Positions 45,913 to 56,161 of a stretch of 64,000 bases of DNA are shown here, one piece after another (positions within the stretch are counted from its first letter, which is position 1; the number at the start of each line of letters is the position of its first letter). A program made the translations under genes and the position numbers. The DNA is taken from positions 1,505,501-1,569,500 of the forward strand of contig OY743189.1 in assembly GCA_963555705.1 (NCBI GenBank), in the 5' to 3' direction. The stretch comes from Ligustrum vulgare (taxonomy: Eukaryota > Streptophyta > Magnoliopsida > Lamiales > Oleaceae). A model generated the notes under the pieces. The model saw only the letters and a program-made list of their open reading frames with translations. It did no database searches and was not told the origin of the DNA.

Positions 45913-46428
45913 ATGGATATCATTCTTACAAACATTCGGAAGTATTATTCCAGTCTTCCAATGAATGATTTGAGGAAAATTTATCGAATAAGACTCGAAA
46001 GATTGAGGTTGCTGATGGCTCATGGTGTTTCAGAAGATGTTCGCTGGTTGATCGAAGCAAAGGTTCGACTATCTGGTGAGTTACCTATGACATTTCCAAA
46101 GCACATGCCTGGTTTAGGAAAAAGCACCTTCGCAAAGAAACGAAGAGCAAAAAGGCTGAATGGTTGCTACAAATGTGCTCGTTGGAACTGTGATACTCGT
46201 TGCAAAACAGTAGGATATTCTTCTACTAATCGGGATGATAAAATCAAATTCATAAAGGGTGGACTGAGTAAGGAGTCTTTGGATGATATTCGACTGACTC
46301 TTGAGACGCACCCAAGTGGTTATGTGCAACGTGAACTTCTCTCCTTATATGCTCAGTTTAACGAGGACAAAAATCGTTATAGTCTCCAAAATATAATAGC
46401 AAAAACATATTTTTTCGGCTTTAAATAG
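45913..46428 (+). CDS. Small basic Cys-rich protein, flexivirus NABP-like, copy 1
   Basis: ORF from ATG 45913 (MDIILTNIRKYY); an in-frame upstream ATG at 45865 is possible. About 171 residues. Residues 75-81 are KKRRAKR, followed by a cluster C85-x2-C88-x4-C93-x3-C97 (CYKCARWNCDTRC), then a charged helical region. The order basic patch, compact four-Cys cluster, then VGYSS...IKFIKGG resembles the nucleic-acid-binding Cys-rich proteins of carlaviruses and relatives (Carla_C4 type), which act in RNA binding and silencing suppression. That is a pattern judgement, not a search result. Copy 1 differs at its C-terminus from copy 2 because about 258 bp is missing, so it reads into the LOG promoter and stops at 46428. 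Confidence 0.5.
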   Translation: MDIILTNIRKYYSSLPMNDLRKIYRIRLERLRLLMAHGVSEDVRWLIEAKVRLSGELPMTFPKHMPGLGKSTFAKKRRAKRLNGCYKCARWNCDTRCKTVGYSSTNRDDKIKFIKGGLSKESLDDIRLTLETHPSGYVQRELLSLYAQFNEDKNRYSLQNIIAKTYFFGFK

Positions 46429-46502
46429 CCAAACATATTTCATAGTTCAGGCATCCCAAAATCACATCTTCTTCGTAAGTTTTCTCTTCTATACTATCAA
46501 AG
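46411..46502 (+). promoter_or_regulatory. TATA-like box and leader of LOG copy 1 (upstream promoter missing)
   Basis: GGCTTTAAATAGCC, with TATA-like TTTAAATAG at 46420-46428, is 75-83 bp before the LOG ATG at 46503, with a pyrimidine-rich leader. Compared with copy 2, some 258 bp upstream is lost. Confidence 0.45.
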
Positions 46503-47156
46503 ATGGAAGCACCAAAACTTCGACAGATCAAAACTATTTGTGTATTTTGTGGATCAAAAGTGGGGAAAGGCTTCAGTTATCTAGAAGCGGCCGTAGATCT
46601 TGGAAAGAAACTGGGGGAAAAAGGTATCACTCTTGTGTATGGGGGTGGTAGCAGTGGTCTAATGGGTTGTGTTTCCCAATCTGCTCTTGCAGAGAAATCA
46701 AAAGTAATCGGTGTCATACCTGTCCCTTTGGTAGATGTTGCAGGCAAAACACGAGGGCATGAAGTTCAAACCTTATCCATCCATGAACGCATAACTTGTA
46801 TGCTATATGGTTTTGATGCCTTTATAGCCCTGCCCGGAGGTTTTGGTACCTTAGAAGAAATCTTTAACATTACCTCGTGGGCTCAACTAGATCTCCATAC
46901 TAAGCCTATTGGGCTTCTGAATGTTAACAATTTCTTTGATGGTTTGTTAACCTTTCTTGATTATGCTGTGGAACAGGGATTCATCTCTCCATTTTCCAGA
47001 AGGCTTCTTATTTCTGCTCCTACTATTGATGAACTACTGGATAAGCTGCAGTCATATATCTCAATACAAGATCCAGCAGGGGTTAAGATAGATTGGTCGC
47101 AAGGAAGGGGAATCAAGCGAAAATGGAGTCCGGTTAATGTAAACTTAACTTTATGA
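46503..47156 (+). CDS. LOG-like: LOG-type cytokinin riboside 5'-monophosphate phosphoribohydrolase, copy 1
   Basis: LOG enzymes release active cytokinin bases from their riboside monophosphates in one step. The 217-residue ORF starts MEAPKLRQIKTICVFCGS. Family motifs are in place: VFCGS (14-18), VYGGGSSGLMG (45-55), HER (94-96) with the Arg at the position of the catalytic Arg, and PGGFGTLEE (111-119) with the nucleotide-binding glycines and catalytic Glu. SWAQLDLHTKPIGLLN follows. Length is normal. The usual Lys after HxR is Ile here. Plant nuclear LOG genes have several introns; this ORF has none, so it derives from an RNA copy or a non-plant source. It lies antisense inside an LTR element. 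Whether it is expressed is unknown. Confidence 0.93.
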   Translation: MEAPKLRQIKTICVFCGSKVGKGFSYLEAAVDLGKKLGEKGITLVYGGGSSGLMGCVSQSALAEKSKVIGVIPVPLVDVAGKTRGHEVQTLSIHERITCMLYGFDAFIALPGGFGTLEEIFNITSWAQLDLHTKPIGLLNVNNFFDGLLTFLDYAVEQGFISPFSRRLLISAPTIDELLDKLQSYISIQDPAGVKIDWSQGRGIKRKWSPVNVNLTL

Positions 47157-47167
47157 ATCTTAGAATA

Positions 47168-47400
47168 GGTGGGGGTAGAGTACGGAGTATTCTTACTCTC
47201 GAGACACCCCTCTAATTTCCTAGGATTTCCTTAATGTTTAAATCTTGTGTGTACCTCAAAGGTTCCAGGTGGTAGATTACGGAGTATTCTTACTCTCGAA
47301 ACACACCTCTTTGAAGGTTTCTTTATTTCCTCAAAAGGTCAGAGGTGGTAGGATACGGCTACTCCGGAAACACATCTCTCAATTTGAGGAATTTCCCATG
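47168..47400 (+). ncRNA. Three tandem stem-loops after LOG copy 1
   Basis: Units at about 47168-47212, 47266-47310 and 47341-47380 share GGTGGTAG..TACGG, a small hairpin (GAGTA TTCT TACTC, or CGG CTACT CCG) and a following CGAAACAC-type run. An outer stem CCTCAAA/TTTGAGG encloses the third. They lie in the presumptive 3' UTR and are conserved in copy 2. Function unknown; annotated as structured RNA by inference only. Confidence 0.4.
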
Positions 47401-49417
47401 TTGCTTTCTTTTGCTTTTGCGTATTTCATGTATTTCTTTCCAATGTGACTCTTGTGTGTTCTCCTTACGAGAAAATAATAAATATCTCTGTTATCATCTA
47501 CTAAATCTCGTTTGTGATGTAAATGAATTTGCATGTCTAACCTCAATTCTCTTAGTGATTGCATACCATACTATGCTCTTAATTCCAAACGATAAAATTC
47601 TAAGCAGAGTTTCCTTTGAAATTTGGACTTATTCAAACCGTAAGCATACTTCATAACTCACAATAATAAATAATTCCACATTTGATCACAACGATCTAAA
47701 AATTGACCACAATTTCATCAAACTTCAATATCATAAAAAAATATTCCAGAAAATCAATTCATAATTCCTCAACATAGAAATTTCAAATCATAGTCGTCAA
47801 TATCACAATATCACTTCCTTCAATACCTTAATTGGCTCAAAAGATTACTCATACTTATATTTATAAGTCATAAATCATATTCCCAAAATTTAATCACAAG
47901 GCCAAAGTTCATAATAAATTTCTCTTCAATATAGAGGCATAATTCACTTACTCAACATAATATCCATTACTTAATTCTCAATAACCAAATCTTTAAATCT
48001 CTAACTTCATAATGCTTCTCATAAAAGTCTCATTAAAATCATATCACTAATAATCTTAACATCTCATAAAAATTCATAAAATTGGCTCGCTATTTCTCAT
48101 TAAATCAAAATGATAGATAATCTGAACATATTTCTAATCATTTCTGTTGACTTCTCATACTTAATGCCATGTCTAAAATCAATTATGCAAAGTCCATTTA
48201 AGGTTTATCATTTCTAAACTCGAGGACAACAATTATTTTGAAAATCATTCTTAAGTCATATTATTCCCATTATGCTCAACACCCGTTCTCTTTCTTTCTT
48301 TTCTTTCTGATTTTTTTTTTTTTTTTTTTTTTTCAGAATTGAAACTTGAAGAGTGGTACCAATAATCATCCACAGTTTTTCCTTGCTTTTAAGCAAAGGT
48401 AGTGATAAAGGGATAAATTATTGAACCGAAAATTGAAACTTGAAGAGGAAGTACTAATAACCATCCACAGTTTTTCCCTTGTTTTTACACAAAGGTAGTG
48501 ATAAAGGGATAAATTATTGTACGAATTCATTATCAATTTTGTTTGTTTAATATATTATTCCATATATTTTGGGCAAAAGTTACAACCCAACTTAATTTCT
48601 AATTGAGTCAATCTTACTAAGCTTAATATGCACCAAAATTCATATAAATATCATCTCTGTCTCATGATTCTACATTGAAAAGAATAAAAAAATTGAGTCT
48701 TCTATCAATTTATATCATACTTGACATGTATATTATGTGTAACACATAAAGATTCATAACATATGAAGATTTCATACTTAACATGTCTTAATAAAATCGT
48801 AAATGACTTGCAAAGCATATAACATACCTGGTTCGAGGAGTCAATACGTGGAGAGTGACATAGTAGAGTGATGAGTTAAAATATTTCATATAATCTTATT
48901 TTCCTTTAATCAACAATAATTTAATGTGGTTGTATCCAAATCAACATTTTCTTGAATCATAATTCCTAATTAATCACAGTCTTCAAAACAAATCCAATAT
49001 CGATATAGTAATTATCTCCCCATCAATAATTAATAACTTAACCCAAATAAAATTTATCGTCAAATCTTATTTTTCCTTTAGTCCCCGAACTTCTAGAAAT
49101 TTATCAAAGACATCAATATAAACATCATATCACTAACTAATTATATTCCATAAAATTTTCAGGACATTACAAACTCCCTTGCTTAAAATGAATTTTGTCC
49201 TTGAAATTCGCACATCAAATTTCATCATGCTTTTCAAAATCATAACCATACTTGACATGTGAAAATTCAACTTTTTTTTTTTTATAATGAATAGTGATTT
49301 CGTTCACTGTTCATCATGAATAGCACGTCGTTTTACTGTTCACGTGAATAGTGATTTTTTTTTTTTTTTAAAGAAATAAAATTTCAAAAATCTACAGAAT
49401 CGTTTTTAAAACTCTTT
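47401..49417. other. Internal non-coding DNA, unit 1 right
   Basis: 47740-48200 matches 21690-22080 of the Tekay-like element, so carrier DNA resumes near 47740. A T-run lies at 48311-48333, and a tandem duplication of about 97 bp (GAAACTTGAAGAG ... GATAAAGGGATAAATTATTG) at 48337-48520. TTCACGTGAA palindrome (G-box core) near 49338-49347. No ORF of note. Confidence 0.6.
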
Positions 49418-49429
49418 GCTCTGATACCA
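49418..49429 (-). other. PBS (tRNA-iMet), unit 1
   Basis: The minus strand reads TGGTATCAGAGC, two bases from LTR B. Confidence 0.9.
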
Positions 49430-49431
49430 AC

Positions 49432-51451
49432 TGTGACGACCCGAATTCTCTTCCATTCGAGTGCCACTAAAAGTGACTCATATCATATTATCGAGACTTA
49501 AATAGTAATGTAAAATTATTCAAAAGAATAATTAGAATCCCATAATTTTATTTGTGAATAAAAATAGAACATAATTTTCTTACATAAAGTTCAACATAAT
49601 TATCTCATCAATCTTAACCACTTTTGCCACTTCCATGTTGACCGCCTCGAACCTTCAATTATCTGAAAATGGTAAATATCGTGGAGTGAGATTTATAAAA
49701 TCCCAGTAAGTATACCAAGCATAAATTTTCTTTTGAAAGCATATGGATCATTTTCATCATAACATAGGATAGGATCGAAATACTCATAAACATAGGGAGA
49801 CACAAGAATTTTACCGAACTTAAATTGCAAGAATTCTTATGTGTAGCGCTACTAAACTCCGGTCCCCTTAGCATAATCATAAACATATCATATGGAACCC
49901 ATAACAATCTTGTGAGATTGATTTCATAGCAATGATCCAAACATTTTCATAAAAACATAAGATATACTTACTTGTCATAAAAACATACTTACTTTTCATA
50001 AAAACATAAGGTGTATTTACCTTTCATAAAAACATACTTACTTTTCATAAAAACATAAGATATACTTACTTGTCATAAAAACATACTTACTTTTCATAAA
50101 AACATAAGGTGTATTTACCTTTCATAAAAACATACTTACTTTTCATAAAAACATAAGATATACTTACTTGTCATAAAAACATACTTACTTTTCATAAAAA
50201 CATAAGGTGTATTTACCTTTCATAAAAACATACTTACTTTTCATAAAAACATAAGATATACTTACTTGTCATAAAAACATACTTACTTTTCATAAAAACA
50301 TAAGATATACTTACCTTTCATAAAAACATACTTACTTTTCATAAAAACATAAGGTATACTTACCTTTCATAAAAACATACTTACTTTTCATAAAAACATA
50401 AGGTATATTTACCTTTCATAAAAACATACTTACTTTTCATAAAAACATAAGATATATTTACATTTCATAAAAACATACTTACTTTTCATAAAAACATAAG
50501 ATATACTTACCTTTCATAAAAATTAAAATGAAGTGTAGTAGTAAATGGACCAAAACTTTCTTGACCACCTTGAATTTCTCTTACTTGTGGATTTTGTCAA
50601 GAGATTGGAAATAAGTGTATATGTGTAGAGTTGTGTGTAAAAGAGATGGGTTTAAATAGATGTATAAAGTTGGCATATTGTAAACATAATCATTCAATTC
50701 TATTAATTTTAACACATCCTTTTCTTAAAGTAAAGCACCATTCATATACTTTTCCATATTTATACAAATATTATGCTCTTCATGATTATATATAATGGAG
50801 TCTTATCAATCATTCATATACTTTTCCATATTTATACAAATATTATGCTCTTCATGATTACATATAATGGAGTCTTATCAACCATTCATATACTTTTCCA
50901 TATTTATACAAATATTATGCTCTTCATGATTATATATAATGGAGTATATAAATCATTCATATACTTTTCCATTTTTTATACAAATATTATGCTCTTCATG
51001 ATTACATATAATGGAGTCTTATCAATCATTCATATACTTTTCCATATTTATACAAATATTATGCTCTTCATGATTATATATAATGGAGTATATAAATCAT
51101 TCATATACTTTTCCATATTTATACAAATATTATGCTCTTCATGATTACATATAATGGAACCTCTCATGCTTGCATATATTTTCTTAATTTAAATAATAAA
51201 AGTAATTTTTGTACAAATAAATATTGGGATAACATTGAATTAAGTACTTAAACTTAATATACTTTAAATCAAGAGAATGGAGATATTTTTAGAAATTCGG
51301 AATTTAATTTAAAATCGAACGATCTCGATTATTTCTTGACTTGGCTATACGAATACGTCGTGGCGTTAACTTAATAAAATGGGTGAAATAGTAGCGACAT
51401 GATTTTCTATTAAAATAATTATTAATCGCGTAAAAATTCTTGGTCGCTACA
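49432..51451 (-). repeat. LTR B (shared central LTR)
   Basis: 2020 bp, nearly identical to LTR A and C, with the same two tandem arrays (49943-50527 and 50739-51154). No TSD separates it from the internal regions, so it serves both units. Confidence 0.95.
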
Positions 51452-51621
51452 AACTTACCCCCTTAAAATAATTTCGTCCTCGAAATTAATCTTACTTGAT
51501 CTTATGATTTCTGAACACTTAATCAGAATCTCTTCTTCTTCTTCTTATGTAGCATCATCGCTACCATATTTAACCCAACCATATTTAACCCACTGGACTT
51601 TGACTAAATGCATCAATTTGT
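51452..51621 (-). pseudogene. PPT and chromodomain-tail remnant, unit 2
   Basis: Same as 44981-45150: PPT at 51452-51470 and the VQWVKYGSDDAT...EEEEEIL tail on the minus strand. Confidence 0.6.
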
Positions 51622-52383
51622 TTTCTTAAGACATGGACTTTTCTATCAATAATAGACATATGTCTACTCATAAATTCTTCTGAATCAAAATGAAAATTCC
51701 CAATCGTATGTGATATTTCATCATATCTTGTAGTATTCATGTAACTTGTCATTTATCATCGTATCATGTGACCTCAAATATTCGTATTAATATCTCTAAA
51801 ATTTCAATAAATCTTTACTAACATATCATACCATAATAATTTGTCATTTCTTCTTATCACCAAATATCCCAAAATAATTAAAACGATTACCTGAATATTC
51901 TCTATGTAATATACCCAAACATGTTATTCACATATCAACATAATCATCAGTTTATCTTTCCAATATTTGTAACCCAAAATTTCTGCAAAATTCAATAAAC
52001 AAATATCTCCCAAATAATTAAAATTCTTAACTCAAATATCATAACATTTCCCGTAAGGTATTCCTTTCACTTGCACAAACTTATTAATCCTGATTCAATA
52101 CAGTCCTTATTTCACTTTCACGTATCCCCGTATTATTTCTATACCTTGATTATTATATCAAAATATCAGTACCCAAAATCCAAGAAAATATTCCATATCT
52201 CAAATCCCGTCATCATCAAATCTTCCTTTTATCAAGAAAGTAAACGGCGCATAAACTCTTGTTCCCTCTTTTCCATTATTCTATTCCGCGCTTTCTTGCT
52301 GGAATCAATATCACGCGGATTCCCTCCGATCCTTAATGCTTTTAAATAGTTCATGCTGGGAAGAGGTTAGATCCATCAAAAAC

Positions 52384-52890
52384 ATGGATATCATTCTTAC
52401 AAACATTCGGAAGTATTATTCCAGTCTTCCAATGAATGATTTGAGGAAAATTTATCGAATAAGACTCGAAAGATTGAGGTTGCTGATGGCTCATGGTGTT
52501 TCAGAAGATGTTCGCTGGTTGATCGAAGCAAAGGTTCGACTATCTGGTGAGTTACCTATGACATTTCCAAAGCACATGCCTGGTTTAGGAAAAAGCACCT
52601 TCGCAAAGAAACGAAGAGCAAAAAGGCTGAATGGTTGCTACAAATGTGCTCGTTGGAACTGTGATACTCGTTGCAAAACAGTAGGATATTCTTCTACTAA
52701 TCGGGATGATAAAATCAAATTCATAAAGGGTGGACTGAGTAAGGAGTCTTTGGATGATATTCGACTGACTCTTGAGACGCACCCAAGTGGTTATGTGCAA
52801 CGTGAACTTCTCTCCTTATACGCTCAGTTTAACGAGGACAAAAATCGTTATAGTCTCCAAAATATAATAGCAAAAGATCCTGTTTGCTAG
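52384..52890 (+). CDS. Small basic Cys-rich protein, flexivirus NABP-like, copy 2
   Basis: 168 residues from ATG 52384, identical to copy 1 up to the alternative C-terminus (ends ...IIAKDPVC). It has the same KKRRAKR patch and C-x2-C-x4-C-x3-C cluster. This copy keeps the full spacer to LOG, so its C-terminus is more likely the original one. Family assignment is tentative, as for copy 1. Confidence 0.5.
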   Translation: MDIILTNIRKYYSSLPMNDLRKIYRIRLERLRLLMAHGVSEDVRWLIEAKVRLSGELPMTFPKHMPGLGKSTFAKKRRAKRLNGCYKCARWNCDTRCKTVGYSSTNRDDKIKFIKGGLSKESLDDIRLTLETHPSGYVQRELLSLYAQFNEDKNRYSLQNIIAKDPVC

Positions 52891-53231
52891 TCTGTTTTAC
52901 AAAATGAGGCTTCTGGCAGTTCAACAATGATATAAGGTAAATCTCTTGATACACATTTAAAATATTTTGCTGTTTTCTTTCACGCGTTTTGGAAATAAAA
53001 TATATTTTCCTTTCTCGAGTTTTGATAAAGCTGGAAATAAATCACCGAAAGGTGATATCTTTGGTAAAACAGTCAAAAGTTGGCCGATTTTGTCAAAAGT
53101 AAATCTTTACTTTTTCATAATCAATCAAAAACAGTAAATTTTTTCGGCTTTAAATAGCCAAACATATTTCATAGTTCAGGCATCCCAAAATCACATCTTC
53201 TTCGTAAGTTTTCTCTTCTATACTATCAAAG
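52891..53231 (+). promoter_or_regulatory. Intergenic spacer and promoter-like region of LOG copy 2
   Basis: About 340 bp between the two cargo ORFs. It holds AAAAGTTGGCCGATTTTGTC and AAGTAAATCTTTACTTT motifs, a TATA-like TTTAAATAG at 53149-53157 in the stem-forming GGCTTTAAATAGCC, and a CT-rich leader to the ATG at 53232. About 258 bp of it is absent from unit 1. Confidence 0.45.
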
Positions 53232-53885
53232 ATGGAAGCACCAAAACTTCGACAGATCAAAACTATTTGTGTATTTTGTGGATCAAAAGTGGGGAAAGGC
53301 TTCAGTTATCTAGAAGCGGCCGTAGATCTTGGAAAGAAACTGGGGGAAAAAGGTATCACTCTTGTGTATGGGGGTGGTAGCAGTGGTCTAATGGGTTGTG
53401 TTTCCCAATCTGCTCTTGCAGAGAAATCAAAAGTAATCGGTGTCATACCTGTCCCTTTGGTAGATGTTGCAGGCAAAACACGAGGGCATGAAGTTCAAAC
53501 CTTATCCATCCATGAACGCATAACTTGTATGCTATATGGTTTTGATGCCTTTATAGCCCTGCCCGGAGGTTTTGGTACCTTAGAAGAAATCTTTAACATT
53601 ACCTCGTGGGCTCAACTAGATCTCCATACTAAGCCTATTGGGCTTCTGAATGTTAACAATTTCTTTGATGGTTTGTTAACCTTTCTTGATTATGCTGTGG
53701 AACAGGGATTCATCTCTCCATTTTCCAGAAGGCTTCTTATTTCTGCTCCTACTATTGATGAACTACTGGATAAGCTGCAGTCATATATCTCAATACAAGA
53801 TCCAGCAGGGGTTAAGATAGATTGGTCGCAAGGAAGGGGAATCAAGCGAAAATGGAGTCCGGTTAATGTAAACTTAACTTTATGA
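53232..53885 (+). CDS. LOG-like: LOG-type cytokinin riboside 5'-monophosphate phosphoribohydrolase, copy 2
   Basis: Encodes the same 217-residue protein as copy 1, with all LOG motifs (VFCGS, VYGGGSSGLMG, HER, PGGFGTLEE). Intronless, antisense to the carrier element, and preceded by the longer promoter-like spacer. If either copy is expressed, this one has the more complete upstream region. The C-terminal tail GRGIKRKWSPVNVNLTL is basic. Identity as LOG family is secure; whether it has LOG activity is inferred from conserved residues. Confidence 0.93.
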   Translation: MEAPKLRQIKTICVFCGSKVGKGFSYLEAAVDLGKKLGEKGITLVYGGGSSGLMGCVSQSALAEKSKVIGVIPVPLVDVAGKTRGHEVQTLSIHERITCMLYGFDAFIALPGGFGTLEEIFNITSWAQLDLHTKPIGLLNVNNFFDGLLTFLDYAVEQGFISPFSRRLLISAPTIDELLDKLQSYISIQDPAGVKIDWSQGRGIKRKWSPVNVNLTL

Positions 53886-53896
53886 ATCTTAGAATA

Positions 53897-54129
53897 GGTG
53901 GGGGTAGAGTACGGAGTATTCTTACTCTCGAGACACCCCTCTAATTTCCTAGGATTTCCTTAATGTTTAAATCTTGTGTGTACCTCAAAGGTTCCAGGTG
54001 GTAGATTACGGAGTATTCTTACTCTCGAAACACACCTCTTTGAAGGTTTCTTTATTTCCTCAAAAGGTCAGAGGTGGTAGGATACGGCTACTCCGGAAAC
54101 ACATCTCTCAATTTGAGGAATTTCCCATG
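53897..54129 (+). ncRNA. Three tandem stem-loops after LOG copy 2
   Basis: Same three units as at 47168-47400, unchanged. Confidence 0.4.
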
Positions 54130-56147
54130 TTGCTTTCTTTTGCTTTTGCGTATTTCATGTATTTCTTTCCAATGTGACTCTTGTGTGTTCTCCTTACGAG
54201 AAAATAATAAATATCTCTGTTATCATCTACTAAATCTCGTTTGTGATGTAAATGAATTTGCATGTCTAACCTCAATTCTCTTAGTGATTGCATACCATAC
54301 TATGCTCTTAATTCCAAACGATAAAATTCTAAGCAGAGTTTCCTTTGAAATTTGGACTTATTCAAACCGTAAGCATACTTCATAACTCACAATAATAAAT
54401 AATTCCACATTTGATCACAACGATCTAAAAATTGACCACAATTTCATCAAACTTCAATATCATAAAAAAATATTCCAGAAAATCAATTCATAATTCCTCA
54501 ACATAGAAATTTCAAATCATAGTCGTCAATATCACAATATCACTTCCTTCAATACCTTAATTGGCTCAAAAGATTACTCATACTTATATTTATAAGTCAT
54601 AAATCATATTCCCAAAATTTAATCACAAGGCCAAAGTTCATAATAAATTTCTCTTCAATATAGAGGCATAATTCACTTACTCAACATAATATCCATTACT
54701 TAATTCTCAATAACCAAATCTTTAAATCTCTAACTTCATAATGCTTCTCATAAAAGTCTCATTAAAATCATATCACTAATAATCTTAACATCTCATAAAA
54801 ATTCATAAAATTGGCTCGCTATTTCTCATTAAATCAAAATGATAGATAATCTGAACATATTTCTAATCATTTCTGTTGACTTCTCATACTTAATGCCATG
54901 TCTAAAATCAATTATGCAAAGTCCATTTAAGGTTTATCATTTCTAAACTCGAGGACAACAATTATTTTGAAAATCATTCTTAAGTCATATTATTCCCATT
55001 ATGCTCAACACCCGTTCTCTTTCTTTCTTTTCTTTCTGATTTTTTTTTTTTTTTTTTTTTTTCAGAATTGAAACTTGAAGAGTGGTACCAATAATCATCC
55101 ACAGTTTTTCCTTGCTTTTAAGCAAAGGTAGTGATAAAGGGATAAATTATTGAACCGAAAATTGAAACTTGAAGAGGAAGTACTAATAACCATCCACAGT
55201 TTTTCCCTTGTTTTTACACAAAGGTAGTGATAAAGGGATAAATTATTGTACGAATTCATTATCAATTTTGTTTGTTTAATATATTATTCCATATATTTTG
55301 GGCAAAAGTTACAACCCAACTTAATTTCTAATTGAGTCAATCTTACTAAGCTTAATATGCACCAAAATTCATATAAATATCATCTCTGTCTCATGATTCT
55401 ACATTGAAAAGAATAAAAAAATTGAGTCTTCTATCAATTTATATCATACTTGACATGTATATTATGTGTAACACATAAAGATTCATAACATATGAAGATT
55501 TCATACTTAACATGTCTTAATAAAATCGTAAATGACTTGCAAAGCATATAACATACCTGGTTCGAGGAGTCAATACGTGGAGAGTGACATAGTAGAGTGA
55601 TGAGTTAAAATATTTCATATAATCTTATTTTCCTTTAATCAACAATAATTTAATGTGGTTGTATCCAAATCAACATTTTCTTGAATCATAATTCCTAATT
55701 AATCACAGTCTTCAAAACAAATCCAATATCGATATAGTAATTATCTCCCCATCAATAATTAATAACTTAACCCAAATAAAATTTATCGTCAAATCTTATT
55801 TTTCCTTTAGTCCCCGAACTTCTAGAAATTTATCAAAGACATCAATATAAACATCATATCACTAACTAATTATATTCCATAAAATTTTCAGGACATTACA
55901 AACTCCCTTGCTTAAAATGAATTTTGTCCTTGAAATTCGCACATCAAATTTCATCATGCTTTTCAAAATCATAACCATACTTGACATGTGAAAATTCAAC
56001 TTTTTTTTTTTTATAATGAATAGTGATTTCGTTCACTGTTCATCATGAATAGCACGTCGTTTTACTGTTCACGTGAATAGTGATTTTTTTTTTTTTTTTA
56101 AAGAAATAAAATTTCAAAAATCTACAGAATCGTTTTTAAAACTCTTT
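54130..56147. other. Internal non-coding DNA, unit 2 right
   Basis: Same content as 47401-49417: T-run near 55040-55062, the 97-bp tandem duplication at 55066-55250, and carrier DNA related to 21690-22080. No gene. Confidence 0.6.
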
Positions 56148-56159
56148 GCTCTGATACCA
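56148..56159 (-). other. PBS (tRNA-iMet), unit 2
   Basis: The minus strand reads TGGTATCAGAGC, two bases from LTR C. Confidence 0.9.
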
Positions 56160-56161
56160 AC

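Noticed and set aside
47168..47400. Hammerhead ribozyme in the LOG 3' stem-loops
   Set aside because: A GAAAC run follows the hairpin as in hammerheads, but the CUGANGA box and the three-stem arrangement are missing.
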